Source of the DNA: Alphaproteobacteria bacterium
GTDB taxonomy: Bacteria; Pseudomonadota; Alphaproteobacteria; Rhodospirillales; Rhodospirillaceae
Length of the DNA: 12,101 nucleotides
Direction of reading: 5' to 3'
NCBI GenBank assembly: GCA_003250275.1
Contig: QKGW01000498.1
Span: forward strand, 1 to 12,101
Shown: positions 1 to 5,874 of the stretch, one piece after another
How the letters are laid out: the number at the start of each line of letters is the position of its first letter
Numbering within the stretch: position 1 is the first letter of the stretch
The notes under the pieces: model-generated
Databases searched by the model: none
Seen by the model: only the letters and a program-made list of their open reading frames with translations
Told to the model about the DNA's origin: nothing
Translations under genes and position numbers: made by a program

Positions 1-239
1 TCGAGATCGAGACTTTCGGGCCGCAGCAGCGAAACCCGGCGTTCGAGCACCGCGCGCTCGCGCCCGGTGTCCTCCTTGATCAGCTCGGCCTGGGCGATCG
101 CGACGCGCAGGTCGCGGTACGCGAGAAGGCCGCGCTCGCCGTTGACGAAGTGGTAGCTGAAGTACGCCACCAGAGACACCGCGGCCAGCGGCGCGAACAC
201 CGCGCGCATCCGTGAGCTGAATTTCACATGCTTGGCCAT
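1..239 (-). CDS. ftsB: FtsB-like septum formation initiator (DivIC/FtsB family), N-terminal part
   Basis: Partial gene: the start is at 239 and the 3' end lies beyond base 1, so about 79 residues are visible. The protein begins MAKHVKFSSRMRAVFAPL, has one membrane segment at about residues 13-28, and continues into a charged heptad-like stretch (about 35-72, rich in Leu, Glu and Arg) that looks like the start of a coiled coil. This is the layout of the small bitopic division protein FtsB/DivIC, which in E. coli works with FtsL and FtsQ at the septum. The residue HFVNGERGLLAYRDL block matches the alphaproteobacterial form of the family as I know it. Placement just downstream of eno is also the usual position for ftsB. 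A GGAGAG Shine-Dalgarno-like sequence lies about 9 bases before the ATG. The call rests on topology, a short recognisable motif and context; the C-terminal half is unseen. Confidence 0.85.
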   Translation of the reverse strand, partial: MAKHVKFSSRMRAVFAPLAAVSLVAYFSYHFVNGERGLLAYRDLRVAIAQAELIKEDTGRERAVLERRVSLLRPESLDL

Positions 240-270
240 CGGGATCGACTCTCCATTGCCGATAACCTGG

Positions 271-299
271 AGTGAATCACAGGCGGCATCGGCGGTCAA
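271..299 (-). promoter_or_regulatory. candidate sigma-70-type promoter for ftsB
   Basis: On the minus strand a TTGACC -35 box (294-299) is followed after 17 bases by a TTCACT -10-like box (271-276), 32 bases before the ftsB ATG. The -35 is good and the -10 is weak (3 of 6 consensus bases). It lies downstream of the eno terminator, so a separate start for ftsB makes sense. The -10 overlaps the small palindrome GTGATTCAC at 272-280. Confidence 0.35.
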
Positions 300-301
300 T
301 C

Positions 302-320
302 TGGAATCTCACTGATTCCA
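302..320. promoter_or_regulatory. inverted repeat upstream of ftsB, possible operator
   Basis: TGGAATC at 302-308 and GATTCCA at 314-320 form a perfect 7-bp inverted repeat around a 5-base centre. It sits immediately upstream of the candidate ftsB -35 box and just downstream of the eno terminator. It is not GC-rich and has no T-run, so it does not look like a terminator. A protein-binding site is possible, but nothing here identifies a regulator. Confidence 0.25.
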
Positions 321-335
321 ACGAGTCGCAATCGG

Positions 336-376
336 AAATAAAAACGCGGGCGGCCGGATCGCTCCGGACGCCCGCG
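336..376 (-). terminator. rho-independent terminator after eno
   Basis: The arms 345-358 and 363-376 pair over 13 of 14 positions (outer CGCGGGCG with CGCCCGCG, one internal mismatch, inner CCGGA with TCCGG) around a 4-base loop. On the minus strand the stem is followed at once by TTTTTATTT (344 down to 336). It begins 15 bases after the eno stop codon, so it closes the pyrG-kdsA-eno transcript. Confidence 0.88.
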
Positions 377-391
377 CGGATGGTGCGGCGT

Positions 392-1666
392 TTAGCCGAA
401 GATCTTCACGCCGGCGTAGCGCGCGGTCGCGCCCAGCTCTTCCTCGATGCGGATCAGCTGGTTGTACTTCGCCATGCGGTCGGAACGCGACAGCGAGCCG
501 GTCTTGATCTGGCCGCAGTTGGTGGCGACCGCGATGTCGGCGATGGTGCTGTCCTCGGTCTCGCCCGAGCGGTGCGACATCACGCAGGTGTAGCCGGCGC
601 GGTGAGCCATCTCGACGGTCTTGAGGGTCTCGGTGAGCGAGCCGATCTGGTTGACCTTGACCAGGACCGAGTTGCCGATGCCGCGCTCGATACCCTGGCC
701 GAGGCGCTCGACGTTGGTGACGAAGATGTCGTCGCCGACGAGCTGAAGCTGATCGCCGAGCGCCGCGGTGAGGCGCTCCCAGCCTTCCCAGTCGTCCTCG
801 GCGCAGCCGTCCTCGATCGAGAAGATCGGGTAGCGGTCGGCGAGGTCGGCGTAGTAGGCGATCATGCCGTCGCTATCGAGGGTCTTGCCCTCGCCCGCGA
901 GCACGTACTTGCCGTCCTTGTAGAACTCCGAGGACGCCGCATCGAGCGCGAGAACCACGTCCTCGCCCGGCTTGTAACCGGCCTTCTCGATCGCCTTCAT
1001 GATGTAGGAGAGCGCTTCGTCGGCCGACTTGAGGTTCGGCGCGAAGCCGCCCTCGTCGCCGACGCCAGTGGCGAGGCCCGCTTCCGACAGCAGCTTCTTG
1101 AGCGCGTGGAAGGTCTCGGCGCCGCAGCGCACCGCATCCGCGATCGACGGAGCGGAGACCGGCATGATCATGAATTCCTGGATGTCGATCGGATTGTCGG
1201 CGTGCGCGCCGCCGTTGATGATGTTCATCATCGGCACCGGCAGGGTGTGGGCGAAGACGCCGCCGATGTAGTTGTAGAGCGGCAGGCCGACCTCTTCCGC
1301 CGCGGCGCGCGCGGTGGCGAGCGAAACGCCGAGGATCGCGTTGGCGCCGAGGCGCGCCTTGTTCGGGGTGCCGTCGAGGTCGATCATCATCTGGTCGATG
1401 ACCATCTGCTCTTCGGCGTCCATGCCGACGAGGGCGTCGAAGATCTCGCCGTTCACCGCTTCGACCGCGCGCTGCACGCCCTTGCCGTTGTAGCGGGCGG
1501 CGTCACCGTCGCGCAGCTCGACCGCCTCGTGGGCGCCGGTCGACGCACCCGAAGGCACGGCGGCGCGGCCCATCGTGCCGGTCTCCAGAAGAACGTCCAC
1601 CTCCACCGTGGGATTGCCGCGGGAGTCGAGAATCTCACGGGCGGTAATGTCGATGATCGACGTCAT
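392..1666 (-). CDS. eno: enolase (phosphopyruvate hydratase, EC 4.2.1.11)
   Basis: Converts 2-phosphoglycerate to phosphoenolpyruvate in glycolysis, in the cytoplasm. The 424-residue length is normal for the bacterial family. The N-terminal capping domain starts with ITAREILDSRGNPTVEVDV, with the substrate loop SGASTG at 39-44. The TIM-barrel domain carries the expected residues: His155 (GGAHADN), Glu205 (GDEGGF), metal ligands Asp242, Glu285 (SIEDG) and Asp312 (GDDIF), and catalytic Lys337 inside the signature LLVKVNQIGSLTET-like block (here VLVKVNQIGSLTET), followed by SHRSGE at 364-369. The ATG at 1666 is preceded by GAGGAA. The gene lies 12 bases after kdsA and is the last gene before a strong terminator. 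Its product supplies the phosphoenolpyruvate that KdsA consumes, which may explain the linkage. No anomalies were seen. Confidence 0.98.
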   Translation of the reverse strand: MTSIIDITAREILDSRGNPTVEVDVLLETGTMGRAAVPSGASTGAHEAVELRDGDAARYNGKGVQRAVEAVNGEIFDALVGMDAEEQMVIDQMMIDLDGTPNKARLGANAILGVSLATARAAAEEVGLPLYNYIGGVFAHTLPVPMMNIINGGAHADNPIDIQEFMIMPVSAPSIADAVRCGAETFHALKKLLSEAGLATGVGDEGGFAPNLKSADEALSYIMKAIEKAGYKPGEDVVLALDAASSEFYKDGKYVLAGEGKTLDSDGMIAYYADLADRYPIFSIEDGCAEDDWEGWERLTAALGDQLQLVGDDIFVTNVERLGQGIERGIGNSVLVKVNQIGSLTETLKTVEMAHRAGYTCVMSHRSGETEDSTIADIAVATNCGQIKTGSLSRSDRMAKYNQLIRIEEELGATARYAGVKIFG

Positions 1667-1678
1667 GATGTTCCTCGC

Positions 1679-2524
1679 TTAGCCAATGCTTATGGGATGG
1701 GTCTTGGCCAGGTCGTCGAACGCCTTGAGCGTGGCGAGCAGGCCCGGCATGTCTTTGAGCGCGATCATGTTCGCGCCATCCGAAGGCGCCTTGTCCGGAT
1801 CGGGGTGCGCCTCGATGAACACCGCGGCGATGCCGAGCGACACGGCGGCGCGCGCGAGCACCGGCGCGAACTCGCGCTGGCCGCCCGAGGCGGTCCCCTG
1901 CCCGCCCGGCTGCTGCACCGAGTGGGTCGCGTCGAACACCACCGGGTAGCCGATCTTCGCCATGATCGGCAGACCGCGGAAATCGGTGACGAGGGTGTTG
2001 TAGCCGAAGGACGCGCCGCGCTCGGTGAGCATCAGGCGGCGGTTGCCGGTGCTCTCGACCTTGGCGGCGACGTTCGCCATGTCCCACGGCGCGAGGAACT
2101 GGCCCTTCTTGACGTTGACGACGCAGCCGGTGTTGGCGGCGGCGAGCAAGAGATCGGTCTGGCGGCAGAGGAATGCCGGGATCTGCAGCACGTCGACCGC
2201 CTCCTTGAGGCGCTCGCACTGCCAGGGTTCGTGCACGTCGGTGAGCACCGGGCAGCCGAACTTCTCGCGCACCTCGGCGAACACCGGCAGCGCGGCTTCG
2301 AGGCCGACGCCGCGCGCGCCCGAGGCGGAGGTGCGGTTGGCCTTGTCGAACGAGGTCTTGAAGATCAGCGGCATCCCCACCGCTTTCGCCATGCCGACCA
2401 GGGCTTCGGCGCATTCGAGCGCGTGCTCCCGGCTTTCCATCTGGCACGGGCCCGCGATGAGCCCGAGCGGAAGATCGTTGGCGAGGCGGATATCGCCGAT
2501 TTCGACGACGTGCTGAACCGACAT
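1679..2524 (-). CDS. kdsA: 3-deoxy-8-phosphooctulonate synthase (KdsA, EC 2.5.1.55), metal-dependent type
   Basis: Condenses phosphoenolpyruvate with arabinose 5-phosphate to give Kdo 8-phosphate, the precursor of the inner-core sugar of lipopolysaccharide. At 281 residues it has the usual length. Recognisable blocks are LIAGPCQMES (22-31), FKTSFDKANRTS (55-66), CPVLTDVHEP (91-100), NVKKGQFLAPWDM (137-149), FDATHSVQQPGG (197-208) and FIEAHPDPDKAPSDG (236-250). Cys27 stands where the non-metal E. coli enzyme has Asn, and together with His201, Glu238 and Asp249 completes the metal site known from the Aquifex-type enzymes, so this should be the metal-dependent class. The ATG at 2524 is preceded by AGGGTAGG. 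It sits 15 bases after pyrG and 12 before eno, on the same strand. Presence of the gene indicates a Kdo-containing outer membrane. Confidence 0.97.
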   Translation of the reverse strand: MSVQHVVEIGDIRLANDLPLGLIAGPCQMESREHALECAEALVGMAKAVGMPLIFKTSFDKANRTSASGARGVGLEAALPVFAEVREKFGCPVLTDVHEPWQCERLKEAVDVLQIPAFLCRQTDLLLAAANTGCVVNVKKGQFLAPWDMANVAAKVESTGNRRLMLTERGASFGYNTLVTDFRGLPIMAKIGYPVVFDATHSVQQPGGQGTASGGQREFAPVLARAAVSLGIAAVFIEAHPDPDKAPSDGANMIALKDMPGLLATLKAFDDLAKTHPISIG

Positions 2525-2539
2525 CGGGAACCTACCCTG

Positions 2540-4174
2540 TTACACGAGACGCGACTGCGCGATCGCCGCCTTCACGAACGAAGTGAAGAGCGGATGCGGA
2601 TCGAACGGCTTCGACTTCAGTTCCGGATGGAACTGCACGCCGATGAACCACGGATGATCCGCGAGTTCGACGATCTCGGGCAGCACGCCGTCGGGCGAAC
2701 GGCCCGAAACCGTCATGCCGACGCGCTCGAGCTGCGCCGAATAGTGATCGTTCATTTCATAGCGGTGGCGGTGACGCTCCCAGATCCGGTCGGCGTTGTT
2801 GTAGATCTCCGCCGCGCGCGAGCCAGGCTTGAGCAGGCATTCGTACGCGCCGAGGCGCATCGTGCCGCCGAGATCGCCGCCCGCGGTGCGCTCCTGCACT
2901 ACGCCGTCCTTCACCCACTCGGTCATCAGGCCGATCACCGGCTCCTCGGTCGGGCCGAACTCGGTGGAGCCCGCCGCGGCGATGCCGGCGAGATGCCGCG
3001 CGCCTTCGACCACCGCCATCTGCATTCCGAAGCAGATGCCGAAATAGGGAATCTTGTGCTCGCGCGCAAACTGCGCGGCGCGCACCTTGCCTTCCGCGCC
3101 GCGCTCGCCGAAGCCGCCCGGCACGAGGATGCCGTGCACGTCCGCGAGGCGCTCGACGACGTTGTCGCCCGCCTCGAAGATTTCGGAATCGAGCCACTCG
3201 AGCTTGACGCGCACGTTGTTGGCGATGCCGCCGTGGGTGAGCGCCTCGCCGAGCGACTTGTAGGCGTCGAGCAGCTTCACGTACTTGCCGACGACGGCGA
3301 TCTTCACCTCGCCCTCGGGCTGCAACACGCGGCGGCAGATCTCGTGCCAGGTCGAGAGATCCGGCTCCTTCTCGCACGGCAGGTTGAAGTGACGGCAGAC
3401 CTGCACGTCCATGCCCTGCTCGTGGTAGCTGATCGGCACGCGGTAGATCGTCTCGCTGTCGAGCGCCGGGATCACCGCCTCCTGGCGCACGTTGCAGAAC
3501 AACGCGATCTTGCGGCGCTCGCCGTCCGGGATCGGGCGGTCGGAGCGGCACAGCAGGACGTCGGGCTGGATGCCGACGCTCAGGAGTTCCTTCACCGAGT
3601 GCTGGGTCGGCTTGGTCTTGAGCTCGCCCGCGGTCGGGATGTAGGGGAGCAGCGTCAGATGGATGAACATCGCGCGCTCTTCGCCGAGCTCGTTGTGGAG
3701 CTGACGGATCGCTTCGAGGAACGGCAGGCCTTCGATGTCGCCGACCGTGCCGCCGATCTCGCAGAGGATGAAGTCCTCGTCGGTGACGTCGCCGAGGACG
3801 AATTCCTTGATCGCATCGGTGACGTGCGGGATCACCTGCACGGTGCCGCCGAGGTAGTCACCGCGGCGCTCCTTGGCGATCACGTTGGAATAGATGCGGC
3901 CGGTGGTGATGTTGTCGGAGCGGCGCGCGGAAACGCCGGTGAAGCGCTCGTAGTGCCCGAGATCGAGATCGGTCTCCGCGCCGTCGTCGGTGACGAACAC
4001 CTCGCCGTGCTGATAAGGGCTCATCGTGCCCGGATCGACGTTGAGATACGGATCGAGCTTACGCAGACGGACCTTGTAGCCTCGGGCCTGAAGCAACGCA
4101 CCGAGCGCCGCGGAGGCCAACCCCTTCCCCAAAGAGGAAACCACGCCGCCTGTGATGAAGATGAAGCGGGTCAT
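2540..4174 (-). CDS. pyrG: CTP synthase (glutamine-hydrolysing, EC 6.3.4.2)
   Basis: Makes CTP from UTP, ATP and glutamine in the cytoplasm. The 544-residue length is typical. The N-terminal synthetase (amidoligase) domain, about 1-270, opens with FIFITGGVVSSLGKGL including the P-loop-like segment, followed by LRKLDPYLNVDPGTMSPYQH (37-56) and the CEIGGTVGDIEG block (138-149). The C-terminal class I glutamine amidotransferase domain, about 290-540, has the oxyanion region VPGGFGERG (351-359), the nucleophile Cys381 in YFGICFGMQ, and the His516/Glu518 pair in GVQFHPE. The ATG at 4174 is preceded by TTAGGTGG. pyrG heads a tight pyrG-kdsA-eno cluster; CTP is also the cosubstrate for activating Kdo, so the pairing with kdsA is functionally coherent. 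No defect was seen. Confidence 0.98.
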   Translation of the reverse strand: MTRFIFITGGVVSSLGKGLASAALGALLQARGYKVRLRKLDPYLNVDPGTMSPYQHGEVFVTDDGAETDLDLGHYERFTGVSARRSDNITTGRIYSNVIAKERRGDYLGGTVQVIPHVTDAIKEFVLGDVTDEDFILCEIGGTVGDIEGLPFLEAIRQLHNELGEERAMFIHLTLLPYIPTAGELKTKPTQHSVKELLSVGIQPDVLLCRSDRPIPDGERRKIALFCNVRQEAVIPALDSETIYRVPISYHEQGMDVQVCRHFNLPCEKEPDLSTWHEICRRVLQPEGEVKIAVVGKYVKLLDAYKSLGEALTHGGIANNVRVKLEWLDSEIFEAGDNVVERLADVHGILVPGGFGERGAEGKVRAAQFAREHKIPYFGICFGMQMAVVEGARHLAGIAAAGSTEFGPTEEPVIGLMTEWVKDGVVQERTAGGDLGGTMRLGAYECLLKPGSRAAEIYNNADRIWERHRHRYEMNDHYSAQLERVGMTVSGRSPDGVLPEIVELADHPWFIGVQFHPELKSKPFDPHPLFTSFVKAAIAQSRLV

Positions 4175-4268
4175 TCGCCACCTAACCTTTTTCTGAAATC
4201 CGCCGTGGAACCCCCCGGTCGGAAACGCACACGGGCTACCCTGCGCCCGTCCCTCGCATCCGGGCGCG

Positions 4269-4294
4269 ATGATAGCACTGAAAACACGTCACAA
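4269..4294 (-). promoter_or_regulatory. candidate promoter for the pyrG-kdsA-eno operon
   Basis: The 181-base gap between secG and pyrG holds, on the minus strand, TTGTGA (4289-4294) and TATCAT (4269-4274). The -10 is good (5 of 6 bases), but the 14-base spacing is short for sigma-70 and the CTTG start of the -35 is only partly consensus. This is a weak suggestion; transcription could also read through from secG. Apart from this and the hairpin at 4301-4327 I see nothing else in the gap. Confidence 0.28.
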
Positions 4295-4327
4295 GAAACC
4301 GGCGCCTCGGCAAACGGCAGAGGCGCC
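4284..4327 (-). terminator. hairpin downstream of secG, possible terminator
   Basis: GGCGCCTC (4301-4308) and GAGGCGCC (4320-4327) form a perfect 8-bp stem with an 11-base loop, 29 bases after the secG stop. On the minus strand it is followed by GGTTTCTTGTG, a weak and broken T-run. It could terminate or attenuate secG transcription ahead of pyrG. The long loop and poor T-run keep confidence moderate. Confidence 0.45.
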
Positions 4328-4355
4328 CGACTTGAATGGATGCGTCACGCCGAAA

Positions 4356-4766
4356 TCAGGGCTTCGGCGGCGCCGACTCCTGCGCGGGCGCAGCGGGCTG
4401 CGGCACCGGCGGCAGCGCGTCCGGAGCGGACGGCGGCACCGCGTCGGGGGCCGACTTCGGCTCGGCGGGCGCGGCGATCGGCGGCGGCGACTGCGGACGC
4501 GTCAACGCCTTGAGAAGATCGTCCTCGCCGCGGCTGCGCATCGAGGCCATCACCGCGAGCAGAATCGAGGTCGCCATGAAGCACACGCCGAGAGCCACGG
4601 TCGCCTTGGTGAGGAGGTTGCCCGCCGCACGGCCGGAGAGGAAGCTCGCTCCACCGCTCGCGCCGCCGCCGGTGGCGAGGCCGCCGCCTTCGGACTTCTG
4701 CAACAGCACCACGCCGACCAGGGCGACGGTCAGCAGCAAATGAATAACCAGAACGACGGTCAGCAT
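4356..4766 (-). CDS. secG: preprotein translocase subunit SecG
   Basis: Small inner-membrane subunit of the SecYEG export channel. The protein of 136 residues (from the ATG at 4766) shows the family plan: a first membrane helix MLTVVLVIHLLLTVALVGVV, the conserved LLQKSEGGGL loop (21-30) with Gly/Ser-rich continuation, FLSGRAAGNLLTKATV (42-57), and a second helix at about 56-75. Then follows a tail of about 55 residues rich in Pro, Ala and Ser (about 90-136), an extension common in alphaproteobacterial SecG. The same frame is open to a GTG at 4796, adding MNSLMGISRH; I prefer 4766 because SecG proteins normally begin directly with the first helix, although the Shine-Dalgarno (GGGAA, about 11 bases upstream) is only fair. 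The gene lies between tpiA and pyrG on the same strand, the usual alphaproteobacterial position. Confidence 0.93.
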   Translation of the reverse strand: MLTVVLVIHLLLTVALVGVVLLQKSEGGGLATGGGASGGASFLSGRAAGNLLTKATVALGVCFMATSILLAVMASMRSRGEDDLLKALTRPQSPPPIAAPAEPKSAPDAVPPSAPDALPPVPQPAAPAQESAPPKP

Positions 4767-4827
4767 GTGACGCGATATTCCCATCAATGAGTTCACGGCT
4801 GCCCGGAGCTCGGGCGCGACGAGCGCC

Positions 4828-4856
4828 TTTGTAATCGGCGCGCGCCGCTTTGGCTA
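4828..4856 (-). promoter_or_regulatory. candidate promoter for secG
   Basis: In the 102-base gap between tpiA and the secG ATG, the minus strand carries TAGCCA (4851-4856) and TACAAA (4828-4833) separated by 17 bases, each matching 4 of 6 consensus bases. No terminator is visible after tpiA, so read-through from tpiA is equally possible. Confidence 0.3.
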
Positions 4857-4868
4857 GATTCTTTTGAC

Positions 4869-5678
4869 CTACTTCGCCGCCGCGGCGATCGCCCAGAAGT
4901 CCTCGACCTTGAGCGAGGCGCCGCCGACCAGCGCGCCGTCGATGTCCGGCTGGCCGAGTAGCTCGGCCGCGTTGCCCGGCTTCACCGAGCCGCCGTAGAG
5001 AATCCGCATCCCCGACGCGGCGGCAGACCCGAGCAGCGCGTCGAGTTCCTTGCGGATGCGCGCGTGCACCGCCTGCGCCTCTTCCGGCGTCGCGGTCTTG
5101 CCGGTGCCGATCGCCCAGACCGGCTCGTAGGCGACCACCACGGTCGCGGGCGTCGCCACCGGCGGCACCGACCCGGCGATCTGGCGCGCGACCACCGCCT
5201 CGGTCTGGCCGGCGTCGCGTTCCGCCTCGGTCTCGCCGACGCAGATGATGGCGACGAGCCCGGCGCGCAAGGCCGCCTCGGCCTTCACGCGCACCGCGTG
5301 ATCGGTTTCGAGATGGTCGGCGCGGCGCTCCGAATGGCCGACGATGACGTAGCGGCAGCCGAGATCCTTCAGCATCTCGGCGGCGACGTCGCCGGTGTGC
5401 GCGCCGGAGACCTTTTCATGGCAATCCTGACCTCCGACCGCGATCTTGGTGCCCGCGACGGCCTGCACGATGCGGTCGATCAGGGTGAACGGCGGGCACA
5501 CCAGCACGTCGCACGGCAGCGCCAGCGGCACGTCCGGCGGCACTTCGGCGGCGGCGTCCGGCGGCAGGCCGTCATGCTGGCGGGAGAGCTCGGCAAGACC
5601 CTCGGCAAGGGCGACGCCGTCGGCCAGAAGGCCGTTCATCTTCCAGTTCCCCGCGATGAGGGGGCGACGCTGGTCCAT
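4869..5678 (-). CDS. tpiA: triosephosphate isomerase (EC 5.3.1.1)
   Basis: Interconverts dihydroxyacetone phosphate and glyceraldehyde 3-phosphate in glycolysis and gluconeogenesis, as a cytoplasmic TIM barrel. From the ATG at 5678 the protein is 269 residues, slightly longer than the usual 245-255. It shows the substrate loop IAGNWKMNG with Lys13, the catalytic histidine His115 in IVGHSERR, the catalytic Glu185 in VAYEPVWAIGTGK, and the phosphate-binding blocks ILYGGSVKP (226-234) and ALVGGASL (249-256). The extra length is a Pro/Ala/Asp-rich insertion at about residues 36-55, before the strand DVLVCPPF. The start is fixed by a strong GGAGGA about 8 bases upstream; a longer open frame to 5738 has no such site and adds residues unlike the family. 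It is divergent from ppiD and upstream of secG. Confidence 0.97.
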   Translation of the reverse strand: MDQRRPLIAGNWKMNGLLADGVALAEGLAELSRQHDGLPPDAAAEVPPDVPLALPCDVLVCPPFTLIDRIVQAVAGTKIAVGGQDCHEKVSGAHTGDVAAEMLKDLGCRYVIVGHSERRADHLETDHAVRVKAEAALRAGLVAIICVGETEAERDAGQTEAVVARQIAGSVPPVATPATVVVAYEPVWAIGTGKTATPEEAQAVHARIRKELDALLGSAAASGMRILYGGSVKPGNAAELLGQPDIDGALVGGASLKVEDFWAIAAAAK

Positions 5679-5733
5679 CCGCTGTTCCTCCAAGGATTTA
5701 TCGTGTCGGGGCCGAGCGCCCCGGTTCCGCCAC

Positions 5734-5763
5734 ACCATAGCTTGCCGGGGTGCCGCCTGTGAA
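5734..5763 (-). promoter_or_regulatory. candidate promoter for tpiA
   Basis: On the minus strand TTCACA (5758-5763) and TATGGT (5734-5739) are 18 bases apart, placing the transcript start about 50 bases before the tpiA ATG. The leader would contain a 6-bp hairpin (CGGGGC 5707-5712 with GCCCCG 5718-5723). Confidence 0.42.
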
Positions 5764-5786
5764 GCGCGGAGACGGGCTTTTAAACC

Positions 5787-5816
5787 TTGCCGGGCCGCGG
5801 AATCCCCCCCTATTAT
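5787..5816 (+). promoter_or_regulatory. candidate sigma-70-type promoter for ppiD-trpE
   Basis: TTGCCG (5787-5792) and TATTAT (5811-5816) are separated by 18 bases. The -10 matches 5 of 6 consensus bases and the -35 matches 4. Transcription would start near 5823, about 50 bases before the ppiD ATG, just upstream of a small hairpin (GCGGCG, TTTT loop, CGCCGC at 5827-5842). This is the best-looking promoter in the window. Confidence 0.55.
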
Positions 5817-5874
5817 CGCGCCGAAAGCGGCGTTTTCGCCGCCGTCCCGTCTCCTGCCTGGGTTGCTTCACGCC

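Noticed and set aside
272..4513. Plus-strand open frame of 1,413 codons as a giant protein gene
   Set aside because: It runs in exact codon-complement phase over eno, kdsA and pyrG, has low-complexity Arg/His/Ala/Asp-rich composition, no recognisable domain, and overlaps well-identified genes and the eno terminator.
4836..4847. Palindrome CGGCGCGCGCCG as an operator or terminator
   Set aside because: It is a 12-base alternating GC palindrome without loop or T-run; such strings are expected by chance at this base composition.
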